From NCBI GenBank assembly GCA_046758865.1, contig JBHIBD010000014.1, positions 1-38,861 of the forward strand: a stretch of DNA of 38,861 nt. Reading direction: 5' to 3'. The notes under the pieces were generated by a model. The model ran no database searches. It was not told where the DNA came from and saw only the letters and a list, made by a program, of their open reading frames with translations. Both the position numbers and the translations under genes were made by a program. Shown in pieces: positions 24,910 through 32,536 of the stretch; the stretch's first letter is position 1; the number at the start of each line of letters is the position of its first letter. This DNA comes from JBHIBD01 sp046758865. GTDB taxonomy: Bacteria > Planctomycetota > Brocadiia > Brocadiales > Bathyanammoxibiaceae.

Positions 24910-24939
24910 CGTAGGGGCAATTCATGAATTGCCCCTACG
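24910..24939. repeat. Perfect 30-bp palindrome with GTAGGGGC arms
   Basis: CGTAGGGGCAATTCA and TGAATTGCCCCTACG are exact reverse complements with no loop. The outer CGTAGGGGCA arms match the other copies, while the centre differs. Position: 36 nt before the aroK ATG. Confidence 0.8.
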
Positions 24940-24975
24940 GCTTTTAGGCAGGTAAAACATTTGTAAGCAAATACC

Positions 24976-25503
24976 ATGAACATAGTTCTTGTTGGTTTTA
25001 GAGGTACAGGCAAAACAGTTGTAGGCAAACTTGTGGCCCAGCACCTGGGCTGGGAGTTTATTGATGCAGATGACTACCTTGAGAAGAGAACGGGTAAAGA
25101 CATAATGACTGTCTTTGATAAAGGGGGAGAGAAATCGTTTAGAGAGATGGAAGAATTTATAATTGCTGAGTTGTGCGGGCTGGAGCACAAGGTCGTCGCC
25201 GCCGGCGGTGGGGCAGTGCTCAGTAAGAAAAATGTAGAAAACATGAAAAGAAGTGGCGTGGTAATCCTCTTAGAGGCCGATGCCGATACCATCTACAAAC
25301 GCCTCCAGGCCGACCCCAGGACCCGAAGGCAGCGCCCTCGACTCACCGATAGGGACCTCTACGATGAGATAGTTCATTTACTTGAATACCGCAGGAAATA
25401 CTATAAGAAGGCCGCCGATTATAAGATAGACACCTCCAAGCTGACCCCAGAGGGAATAGCCCAAGAGATAATAACCACCTTTAGGGAGAAATTAAGGGAG
25501 TGA
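24976..25503 (+). CDS. aroK: Shikimate kinase
   Basis: AroK phosphorylates shikimate at the 3-OH with ATP, acting directly after AroDE in the pathway. The 175-residue protein has the P-loop GFRGTGKTVVG (7-17), the shikimate-binding FIDADDYLEKRTG, FREMEEFII, the conserved VVAAGGGAVL glycine loop, and the lid region RTRRQRPRL. No clear ribosome-binding site precedes the ATG; the upstream sequence contains a palindrome and may have been altered. It is on the same strand as aroDE, consistent with a small shikimate cluster. Confidence 0.95.
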   Translation: MNIVLVGFRGTGKTVVGKLVAQHLGWEFIDADDYLEKRTGKDIMTVFDKGGEKSFREMEEFIIAELCGLEHKVVAAGGGAVLSKKNVENMKRSGVVILLEADADTIYKRLQADPRTRRQRPRLTDRDLYDEIVHLLEYRRKYYKKAADYKIDTSKLTPEGIAQEIITTFREKLRE

Positions 25504-25648
25504 TTTGCCTCAACCACCTTTTTCTTGACCCTACAATCCACAAATGATAGATTGGGTACCTTAAGGATGACCGTAAAAGTTTGTCTTAAAATCGTAGCGC
25601 AGACTGCGCCACAAGTTTGCTCGGTTGAGGCGTATTTGCCCAAGGGCA

Positions 25649-25692
25649 CACCAGAGGCGGATCTGCCTATGGCATCACATGACTATTGCTAC
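25649..25692. repeat. Dispersed repeat, CCAGAGGCGGATCTGCC type (copy C)
   Basis: CACCAGAGGCGGATCTGCCT, then ATGGCATCACATGACTATT and GCTAC, closely resembles copy A at 14720-14757. The rest of the aroK-moaC gap has two small inverted repeats (GCGCAGACTGCGC and TGCCCAAGGGCA) and no gene. Confidence 0.55.
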
Positions 25693-25713
25693 TTAAAGAA
25701 GTAGGTGAAGGTG

Positions 25714-26190
25714 ATGTCCAAGCTCACCCATTTCGATGAATCGGGGGCATCCAGGATGGTGGATGTGACAGGAAAGGACGTCACAGACCGTGTAGCTACT
25801 GCCCATGCCAGCGTCACCATGCGCCCCGAGACCCTCAGGCTGATACTGGATAAGAAGGTTGCCAAGGGAGATGTACTTGAGGTAGCCAGGGTGGCCGGTA
25901 TAATGGCTGCAAAGCGGACGGGTGGACTCATACCCATGTGTCACCCATTGAATCTCAACTCCGTTAAGATTGACTACACAAATAATGGTGCGGACACCAT
26001 TGATATACTCTCAGAGGTGCGGGTGACGGCGCGGACGGGTGTAGAGATGGAGGCCCTGGTGGCCGTCACCGTTTCGGCCCTCACCATATATGACATGTGC
26101 AAGTCTGTGGACAGGGCCATAGTTATAGGCGACGTGCATCTTGTAAAAAAATCAGGGGGCAAAAGTGGAGAATTTACCTTTCATGCATAA
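25714..26190 (+). CDS. moaC: Cyclic pyranopterin monophosphate synthase
   Basis: MoaC acts with MoaA in the first step of molybdenum cofactor synthesis, converting the 3',8-cyclo-GTP intermediate to cyclic pyranopterin monophosphate. The 158-residue protein starts MSKLTHFDESGASRMVDVTG. It has AHASVTMRPETL, the active-site block KRTGGLIPMCHPLNLNSVKI, MEALVAVTVSALTIYDMCKS and the closing VKKSGGKSGEF. Two in-frame GTGs lie 3 and 9 nt upstream. ATG 25714 sits about 5 nt after AGGTGA and gives the usual N-terminus. No other Mo-cofactor genes are present. Confidence 0.95.
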   Translation: MSKLTHFDESGASRMVDVTGKDVTDRVATAHASVTMRPETLRLILDKKVAKGDVLEVARVAGIMAAKRTGGLIPMCHPLNLNSVKIDYTNNGADTIDILSEVRVTARTGVEMEALVAVTVSALTIYDMCKSVDRAIVIGDVHLVKKSGGKSGEFTFHA

Positions 26191-26313
26191 GGTAGATTTC
26201 CGCCAAGAAGATAGACAGTCCCGCCATCAGCTGTACGTGGCCCCTGCGTCGAGTAAATCCAGAAGTACTTAGAAACGTATCCTATCGGCCTTTTCGCAAA
26301 GGAGGTGACAGGT

Positions 26314-27840
26314 ATGGATAGGTTAAGAAACCCTCGGTTTATCTTAAGTCTTATCATCATTGTATTATTTATTGGTTGTATCACTACGGTACAGACAAAG
26401 ACGATAGAAGCAAAGAGAGCACTACTATCCACCCAGAAATTCTTTGCCGAGCTTAGGGGTGAAAAGATCGAGTCCGATGATTCTGGGATCCTATTCCGTG
26501 GAGGTGGTCTGACGGCCACGTATTCAGGTCCTGAAGAACTATTTCCGGCATATGGAAAATACGGAAAACTGTTTTCCTTCATGCCCCTGATACGCTGGTA
26601 TGACCCGGACCACTACTTCAGTGGTGATTTTCATCCCGGCAGTCCGGTACAAGGCGAGTACGAGAATGACGAATGTGTCCTCTGCCACAGTGTACAGACA
26701 CCTGGTATAGTGGCCCAGTGGAAGCGCAGTGAGCATGCCTCTCCGCCATGGGGAAAAGAGGTTGTAGGCTGTGACAGATGTCATGGCAATGACCACCAGA
26801 AGCTTAGAATGCCCTCCTACAATACCTGTGGCGAATGCCACAAGGAGCAGATGAATGGGCATAGGGCTGGGGCAGTGGGCTCGCACGCACATGCATATAG
26901 GGTTAGCGTCCTCGAGGCCGCCTGGCAGATAGAAAAGCCCGCCGAAGAGGTCTCGGCATGTGCCACCTGTCACGCCATTGCCGAGAACAGGTGTGACGGA
27001 TGCCACACCAGGCACGACTTCTCCCTGGCTGAGGCCCGAAAGCCAAATAACTGCGGGGTCTGCCACACCGGGCTTGACCACTATGAGTACGAGATGTACA
27101 TGCAGTCCTATCACGGGATGCTCTATCAGGCAGGGGGTGCCCTGTGGGGCTGGATAGAGCCCTTGAAACCCGAGAACTATAAGGCGCCGACCTGTGCGTA
27201 CTGCCACATGCAGGGGGGAGAACACAACGTGATGAAGACGGCCACCATACACTCCAATATGGGGACGTCACTGGTGGACAGGGGTGCCCCGCAGTTTAAG
27301 GCAAAGCGTGATGGATGGGTTAAGCTATGCCAGGGGTGCCACTCACCACGGTTTGCCAGGGACCAGCTAGAGGCCGTGGACGAGGCCGTTAAGGTGAGCT
27401 TTACCAAGTATCGTGAGGCCATGGGCATAGTAGCCAGCCTGTATCAGGAAGGGGTCCTAGACCCCATGCCAGAGGACCTGGCACCTGACTGGACCGGGCA
27501 CTACACCTTCAGCGTCTTCCCAGGTGGAGAGGGCCGTATGCACAATAGCTCAGAGATAGAGAGGCTGAGTTTTGAGCTCCTGGTGTATATCACCAACGCT
27601 GTGTACAAGGCCATGAGTCACTTTGCCTGGTATAATGCCACCTATGGACTCGGGGCCTTTAAGCAGGACCGCTGGCTCACCCAGATAAAGGCAGAGGCCA
27701 GCCGGCTGAGGAGGTTTGCAGCTATAGAGAGTAAGCTTGGCATAACTCACGAAGCGGATGAATTCTGGAAACACGGGGAATACACTGACCTGCTCCTGGG
27801 CTGGAAGATAAAGGAAGGGAAGGTGACCTCAGGCGAATAG
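26314..27840 (+). CDS. Octaheme cytochrome c, hydroxylamine-oxidoreductase (HAO)-like
   Basis: A 508-residue protein with exactly eight CXXCH heme sites, at Cys121, 153, 172, 216, 227, 247, 294 and 339. An N-terminal hydrophobic segment (about 7-25, FILSLIIIVLFIGC) exports or anchors it. The Cys after LFIG could be a lipobox, though the -3 residue is Phe. Size, heme number and spacing, and the heme-free helical C-terminus (AVYKAMSHFAWYNATYGLGA, IKAEASRLRRF) match HAO/octaheme nitrite reductase-like proteins. Some relatives oxidise hydroxylamine or hydrazine; others are reductive. The type depends on a C-terminal Tyr crosslinked to the catalytic heme. Candidate tyrosines occur at WYNATY, but I cannot align them. 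ATG 26314 follows a textbook AAAGGAGGTGA; GTG 26305 lies inside it and is rejected. A terminator follows. No cytochrome partner gene is adjacent. Confidence 0.85.
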   Translation: MDRLRNPRFILSLIIIVLFIGCITTVQTKTIEAKRALLSTQKFFAELRGEKIESDDSGILFRGGGLTATYSGPEELFPAYGKYGKLFSFMPLIRWYDPDHYFSGDFHPGSPVQGEYENDECVLCHSVQTPGIVAQWKRSEHASPPWGKEVVGCDRCHGNDHQKLRMPSYNTCGECHKEQMNGHRAGAVGSHAHAYRVSVLEAAWQIEKPAEEVSACATCHAIAENRCDGCHTRHDFSLAEARKPNNCGVCHTGLDHYEYEMYMQSYHGMLYQAGGALWGWIEPLKPENYKAPTCAYCHMQGGEHNVMKTATIHSNMGTSLVDRGAPQFKAKRDGWVKLCQGCHSPRFARDQLEAVDEAVKVSFTKYREAMGIVASLYQEGVLDPMPEDLAPDWTGHYTFSVFPGGEGRMHNSSEIERLSFELLVYITNAVYKAMSHFAWYNATYGLGAFKQDRWLTQIKAEASRLRRFAAIESKLGITHEADEFWKHGEYTDLLLGWKIKEGKVTSGE

Positions 27841-27861
27841 AAGTCCTGGTGAGGAAATTAA

Positions 27862-27895
27862 AAGGGGTAGCACAAGCAAGGTTGTGCTACCCCTT
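27862..27895. terminator. Bidirectional intrinsic terminator
   Basis: A perfect 14-bp stem, AAGGGGTAGCACAA (27862-27875) with TTGTGCTACCCCTT (27882-27895), encloses a 6-nt loop. T-rich tracts flank it on both strands: AATTTTTTATC on plus, and TTTTAATTTCC when read on minus. It lies between the converging octaheme cytochrome and aquaporin genes and can end both transcripts. Confidence 0.9.
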
Positions 27896-27901
27896 AATTT
27901 T

Positions 27902-28594
27902 TTATCTCCTCCTACCCTTTTCGGCAAGGATTTTGTCGTAGAGGAATCCTGCGGCTATACCGCCCAGTATCGGGCCAATCCAATATATGATGTGGTTTTC
28001 GAAGAAACCCGAGGCGATGGCCGGGCCAAACGTCCGGGCGGGATTCATGGAACCACCCGTTATAGGGCCACCCACCAGAACACCAAAGAGAAATACAAGG
28101 CCTATGGCAAGACCTCCAAAGCCCTTGGGTGCCCGAGGGTCCACAAGCATGGCAAAGACAGTAAGCACCAGGAAAAAGGTAATGATGAACTCCATGGTCA
28201 GGGCTTGGGAGACGTTAACACCTGCGCCTAACGTTGTTACTCCGAGGTGGGTCGAGGCTAATGCATCTGGAAAGAGCACCTTCAAGAGAAGGCCACCCAC
28301 CGTGGCACCTGCAAGTTGAGAACCTATATAGAATATGGCCTTATTGGCCTCCATTCTTTTGGTGACCCAGAAGGCAACAGTGGTTGCTGGATTTATATGG
28401 CCGCCAGATATATAACCTATGGAATACACCACCGTCACCACCACGAAGCCAAAGGCAATAGCTATACCCAAGAGACCTATACCCGGCTCCCCGGCCTGTT
28501 TTAAATAGTAGTTTGTACATACTGAGCCAGCACCAACAAAGACCAAGGCAAAGGTGCCCACAGCCTCAGCAATATATGGTTTGCAGTTATCCAT
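27902..28594 (-). CDS. Aquaporin / MIP-family channel
   Basis: A 230-residue six-helix channel of the major intrinsic protein family. It has both pore NPA motifs, in ISGGHINPATTVAFWV and GGSMNPARTFGPAIASG. The Arg after the second NPA is the selectivity-filter Arg. The N-terminal EAVGTFALVFVGAGSV carries the conserved Glu. The GGHINPA context and short length fit water-type aquaporins better than glycerol facilitators, but ammonia or CO2 passage cannot be excluded. AGGAG precedes the ATG on the minus strand. The gene converges with the octaheme cytochrome on one terminator. The 238 nt between it and the next minus-strand gene show nothing clear. Confidence 0.93.
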   Translation of the reverse strand: MDNCKPYIAEAVGTFALVFVGAGSVCTNYYLKQAGEPGIGLLGIAIAFGFVVVTVVYSIGYISGGHINPATTVAFWVTKRMEANKAIFYIGSQLAGATVGGLLLKVLFPDALASTHLGVTTLGAGVNVSQALTMEFIITFFLVLTVFAMLVDPRAPKGFGGLAIGLVFLFGVLVGGPITGGSMNPARTFGPAIASGFFENHIIYWIGPILGGIAAGFLYDKILAEKGRRR

Positions 28595-28832
28595 ATCCCT
28601 TTTCTCCTGTTGAGAGTGGTGTTTAGGTACTCTTTAAAGTGCCTGTAAGGGCCATGCGGGCTACCTTCTCGGTAGCATTTTAGTAGTAGGCAATTGCAAC
28701 AAAGAGCACCCTTTTTTGTGGTTTTCAGGGACGAACGATGTTACCAAAGGGCACTTAGCTTCGCAGAAAGCTATCACATGGACTTGGTCCTGTCAAGGGA
28801 AAAATCTCGTCAATATCCCATATATTGTACAT

Positions 28833-29555
28833 TTACCGGCTCATCAGTTCCCTATATAGGGCCATTTCCCTTTCTGCCTCCTCCTTCATCCCTTTCTTTT
28901 CGTATACAATCCCTAACTGGTAATGGGCCCTAGGATTGCGAGAGTTCAACTCCGTAGACTTCTTAAAGGCCTGGATGGCCTCGTCCAGGGTCCCCTTCTT
29001 GGCAAGTGCCATGCCCAGGTTCACATAGCCCATCTCAGGGTGTTGGTTGAACTCTATCTGTTTCTTGAATTCGGAGATAGCCTCGTCAATGTGGCCCTTT
29101 TTTATGTAAAGCACGCCCAAAATGGAATGCATGTTACCTTTATCTGGGTGGTCCTTTAATCGGGCTTGACAAAGTGCTATACCCTCATCTGTCATGTCTT
29201 TATCATAATAGGCCAGTGCAAGTTCGTAGTGCACCCTGGGATGGTTAGGATTTATCTCCAGAACCTTTTGGTACTCATGGATGGCGTCATCAAGCTTACC
29301 TGTACTTGCGTAAGCAAGTCCAAGCTCAAAGCGGACATCAACAAAATTCGGGGCTGCCTCTAAGACCTTTTTGAATTCGGCAATCGCATTCTCATACATG
29401 CCATATTCCGCATAATTGTGTCCCTGTATATAATGGGTCCGGACCTGAAGCTGAAGCACATCCTTAGTCGAGATGTTCTGCTTATCCTCAGCCGTTAAAA
29501 ATGTTCCAGATGAAATGCTTACAAGCATTGTTGCACACAGCAAGATCTTTCTCAT
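28833..29555 (-). CDS. Secreted TPR-repeat protein
   Basis: A 240-residue protein with an N-terminal signal peptide (MRKILLCATMLVSISSGTFL, probable cleavage after TA). At least five tandem tetratricopeptide repeats follow from about residue 40, recognisable by A-X2-EYGMYENAIAEFKKVLEA, AYASTGKLDDAIHEYQKVLE and YIKKGHIDEAISEFKKQIE. TPRs are protein-interaction scaffolds; the partner is unknown. It starts 17 nt after the M1-type peptidase stop on the same strand, so the two are probably co-expressed in the periplasm-equivalent compartment. A related but longer TPR protein is encoded at 32.5-33.7 kb. Confidence 0.88.
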   Translation of the reverse strand: MRKILLCATMLVSISSGTFLTAEDKQNISTKDVLQLQVRTHYIQGHNYAEYGMYENAIAEFKKVLEAAPNFVDVRFELGLAYASTGKLDDAIHEYQKVLEINPNHPRVHYELALAYYDKDMTDEGIALCQARLKDHPDKGNMHSILGVLYIKKGHIDEAISEFKKQIEFNQHPEMGYVNLGMALAKKGTLDEAIQAFKKSTELNSRNPRAHYQLGIVYEKKGMKEEAEREMALYRELMSR

Positions 29556-29572
29556 GAATTCTCTCCAATCTT

Positions 29573-31696
29573 CTAAAAAACTACAGATAAAGGGTCTACC
29601 ATCTTAGGAAAGACACCCTTGTCTATACTAACACCGTCAAGAAATAAAACGTAGCTGTATCTACCGTAGTGAATTAGTTTCCGTCCCGCTGCCCTGACTG
29701 CCTCTGGGCTTAGACCAAGAAAGAGACATACCCCACGACCATTTCTAAAGGGATTAGATAGGCAAAAAAGCAGGGCCGCCCCTTCTTTATCATATCTTGT
29801 TCCGTTCAAGACGAATGCCCCGTCCTCAAACCTTAAGGAGGGCGGAACTGCCTCCGGTAATCTTTTTACCACAAGATTATCATCTGGGCCACCCAGCAAG
29901 AAAAGTCCTCTGGACAGGTCCTCCTCTTTTACCTCTACGTCTGGCTTGATGAGCGCTTGGTGCTTAAGGTATTGCGACAAAGCCCTGTACTCCTTGATGA
30001 GACGGCTGCTACCCCGTGTCGGGTAAACGACCAGCATCTCCCTATCTCCAAGTACCTTGTCGAGGGTAGGAGGGATTTCTTCAGGAATGAGGCGACGGAA
30101 CACATCAACTCCAGGGTCCACATACAGGCCCTTGGGTCTTGATTCAGAAAAGAGTGAATATCTCTGGCGTGGCGAGTGCACCTCGAGTTGGTGTCTGGAT
30201 TTTTTACCATCTACAGTGACCAAGACCACGGGCACCGGCAGGCGGTAGTCAGGGGGCTTTTGGGATAGCTCAAGGTCCACCCTATAGGGGCCGCCTTTCC
30301 CTACCTCCACCACTTCCGCATTCCTCAGTTCTAGCAGGGGCGCACCCTTCTCGTATATCCACTGCCTGAAGAACCACCCTAAATCCCTGCCCGAAATCTC
30401 TTCAAAGGTCTTTCTAAAATCCTCCCACGTGGTTTGCTTCCACTTCCTCTCTCTATACACGCTCTTAAGGGCCTTTGAAAAGGTCTCAGGACCCACCAGT
30501 AACTTGAGCATGTGGAAGACCATAGCACACTTACCATAGAGTACAGACCTGACGGCCTTATCTGTCCGTGGGACACTGCCCTTCGTGAAACCCTCCAGGG
30601 AAAAGTCGTTCTCATCGTAAATGTGGTTGGCGTATGTTCTTAGTATATCCCTGCGGTACTCCATGGCAGAACTGGAGTTTATCAGCTCCTTATAATGATA
30701 GTCTGCCACGTAGGTCGTCAGGCCCTCGCACCAGTTTCCATGACCGGGGTGCGTAAATACCGAGTTCCCCCACCAGCTATGTGCCACCTCATGCCCCAGG
30801 GATATGTGCACTATGAACGGTAGCTTCAGGGCGGCCCTTCCCAAAAGGGTGTAGGAGGGCATACCGTAGCCCGTTGGAAATAAGTTCTCTACCACCGCAA
30901 ACTTGCTAAATGGGTAGGGCCCAAACATCTCCTCATACATTTTCAAGTAACGCTTTGTGGCGTCGATGTAATCCTCAGATAACCCCTGTTCCTCAGGGAA
31001 AAAGAATGTGTATATATCTATCTCGTCGTAGATATCGTGGGTGACCTGATACTTGGCCGCCACCAGGAAGCAGCTGTCAGAGGGATAGTCTGCCCCCCAG
31101 ACAAAGAGGGCCGTTTTGCCCTCTTCTCTCCTCTCAGCCAACCTTCCGTGCGTTACCACCTCGTACCCGGAGGGTACCCTCGCCTTTACCCTAAAGGTGG
31201 ACAGACTACCGTTGGGAAGGTCTGCGTACCAACGTGCCCTGGGGGTCAGATATACGAACTCCGGCGTAATGGCGGCCATAGGTTCTCCATGTGTCTCCAG
31301 CGGCCCATCATATAGTACACCGTGGTATGAGAGCTTGAGAGAGACGTCTTGACCCATTAGCGACTGGGGGAGATAGACCTCTATTAAATCCGCACCATCC
31401 CGCTCGCCACGATTTGGCCGCCTCCACTCGAGCTCCTGAGGGCCGACCCTCGCGGACTCTATTTGGAGACGCCTGTTGAGGAGAAAAGTAACCGTCCTCT
31501 CCCGCATACCATGCCCTGTATCTCCTGCCCCCAACCCGATACTCAATGTATCGGTAACACTAAGGCTGTGCGATTCTAGGTCTAACTCCAGGAGAATGTC
31601 ATGCCCGAGTATCACACAGTCGCCTTCCGCCTGGAGGCACGTCGGTAAGAGAATGAGTGCCAGGAGTAGCAAAGATATCTTGATACCGTGACTCAC
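29573..31696 (-). CDS. Secreted M1-family metallopeptidase
   Basis: A 707-residue zinc aminopeptidase-like protein. A signal peptide (IKISLLLLALILLPTCLQA) ends near residue 23. An N-terminal beta domain precedes the catalytic domain with the zinc motif HEVAHSWWG (His302, Glu303, His306) and the third ligand Glu325 in NWCEGLTTYVADY. The substrate-binding loop, GXMEN in classical M1 enzymes, reads GYGMPSYTLLG (277-287), so N-terminal amine recognition may differ. The last 250 residues form a beta-rich part plus an extra C-terminal domain of unknown function. The start is GTG 31696, without a clear Shine-Dalgarno. It is divergent from the small membrane protein to the right and precedes a TPR gene. 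Confidence 0.9.
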   Translation of the reverse strand: MSHGIKISLLLLALILLPTCLQAEGDCVILGHDILLELDLESHSLSVTDTLSIGLGAGDTGHGMRERTVTFLLNRRLQIESARVGPQELEWRRPNRGERDGADLIEVYLPQSLMGQDVSLKLSYHGVLYDGPLETHGEPMAAITPEFVYLTPRARWYADLPNGSLSTFRVKARVPSGYEVVTHGRLAERREEGKTALFVWGADYPSDSCFLVAAKYQVTHDIYDEIDIYTFFFPEEQGLSEDYIDATKRYLKMYEEMFGPYPFSKFAVVENLFPTGYGMPSYTLLGRAALKLPFIVHISLGHEVAHSWWGNSVFTHPGHGNWCEGLTTYVADYHYKELINSSSAMEYRRDILRTYANHIYDENDFSLEGFTKGSVPRTDKAVRSVLYGKCAMVFHMLKLLVGPETFSKALKSVYRERKWKQTTWEDFRKTFEEISGRDLGWFFRQWIYEKGAPLLELRNAEVVEVGKGGPYRVDLELSQKPPDYRLPVPVVLVTVDGKKSRHQLEVHSPRQRYSLFSESRPKGLYVDPGVDVFRRLIPEEIPPTLDKVLGDREMLVVYPTRGSSRLIKEYRALSQYLKHQALIKPDVEVKEEDLSRGLFLLGGPDDNLVVKRLPEAVPPSLRFEDGAFVLNGTRYDKEGAALLFCLSNPFRNGRGVCLFLGLSPEAVRAAGRKLIHYGRYSYVLFLDGVSIDKGVFPKMVDPLSVVF

Positions 31697-31792
31697 TATG
31701 GCAATATTTTATCATAAAAGCCCATTCGTATAAAGAGGAACCATTCCACCATTATTCACATTTGCGGTGCATAGTGATAGTTCATAAATTGT

Positions 31793-31820
31793 TTGACAAT
31801 GTGTTGTTACCTGTTATATT
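31793..31820 (+). promoter_or_regulatory. Consensus-like sigma70 promoter for the small membrane protein
   Basis: A perfect TTGACA (31793-31798), a 16-nt spacer and TATATT (31815-31820) predict a start near 31827, about 36 nt before the proposed TTG start. The gene therefore appears to be expressed on its own promoter, divergent from the peptidase. Confidence 0.65.
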
Positions 31821-31862
31821 TGTAACCACTTACATTGTGTGAGCTTAGGAGGTCGGGCGGGA

Positions 31863-32129
31863 TTGGATGAAGGAAAGCAGGTCTTTACCCGTCGTTTTAA
31901 GACAGGAATTGCCCTAATTGCTGGCAGCTTGCTTTGTGGTTATGCATCCTTAGCGGTACTGGGGGGTGCAGTGGGGGCAGGCGATCCCTGGCTGAGAGAC
32001 CTTAGTGTAACAATATGGTTTCTTACCTGGATACCGTTCCTCGCAGGGTTTCTACTGAGCGGAAGGGAAGGCCTGCAGCATGCAAAGGACTTAATTAAAA
32101 AGTACATCTTCAGCCGTTCAGGAAAGTAA
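31863..32129 (+). CDS. Small two-helix membrane protein of unknown function
   Basis: An 88-residue protein with two predicted transmembrane helices: GIALIAGSLLCGYASLAVLG, then after the polar stretch GAGDPWLRDL, TIWFLTWIPFLAGFLLSG. The N-terminus (DEGKQVFTRRFK) and C-terminus (HAKDLIKKYIFSRSGK) are polar and basic, so both ends should be cytoplasmic. The start is uncertain. TTG 31863 lies 10 nt after a strong AGGAGG (31847-31852), while GTG 31839 would place that sequence inside the gene. I recognise no family. A near-consensus promoter directly upstream supports expression. Confidence 0.6.
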   Translation: MDEGKQVFTRRFKTGIALIAGSLLCGYASLAVLGGAVGAGDPWLRDLSVTIWFLTWIPFLAGFLLSGREGLQHAKDLIKKYIFSRSGK

Positions 32130-32536
32130 ACCCAAGGGACTCAGGGGAAAGGATATACCCCCAGGGGCCCGCATCATGAAGCTCTGTGATACTTGACGCC
32201 ACGACCCCCCTAAGACCCTATACCGCTACGCAACGCCACCAGAACAGGCCTTAATGGAGATAAGGAGTTCTCTGGACTGCGATTTGACCCGAAGTTCTCC
32301 AGCCGGGTAGGTCATGGTATTCCGTCGCCTATGGCTAAGGATACCATGGTCACACCATGACTTCATAATAATTCACCCTGTCTTCTGTATTCCCATTTCC
32401 GCCCCAGGTGGATGCAGGGTTTTCAGAGGTCTATTTTCATCAATGCACGCCCCAAAAAAACCTTCAGACTCGCCTTCCAGGGTTAAATCCGCAAAAACCC
32501 TTGTTTAATCTCCGGCCTGTTGTTAAAATTTATGAC
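32130..32536. other. 407-nt gap without a recognisable gene
   Basis: No frame on either strand looks coding. The only structure seen is an imperfect hairpin, CATGGTATTCC (from 32313) pairing with GGATACCATG (to 32348), with a one-base bulge. An open frame on plus from 32408 would extend the following TPR gene upstream, but it would bury the signal peptide and is not protein-like. Confidence 0.5.

Noticed and set aside
26539..27252. A 237-codon minus-strand frame opposite the octaheme cytochrome gene.
   Set aside because: All eight heme motifs lie on the plus strand in a gene with a perfect ribosome-binding site; the antisense frame is a by-product.
32408..32536. Longer N-terminus for the second TPR protein.
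   Set aside because: The extra 43 codons would precede a clear signal peptide and look non-coding; the ATG at 32537 puts the signal peptide at the N-terminus.
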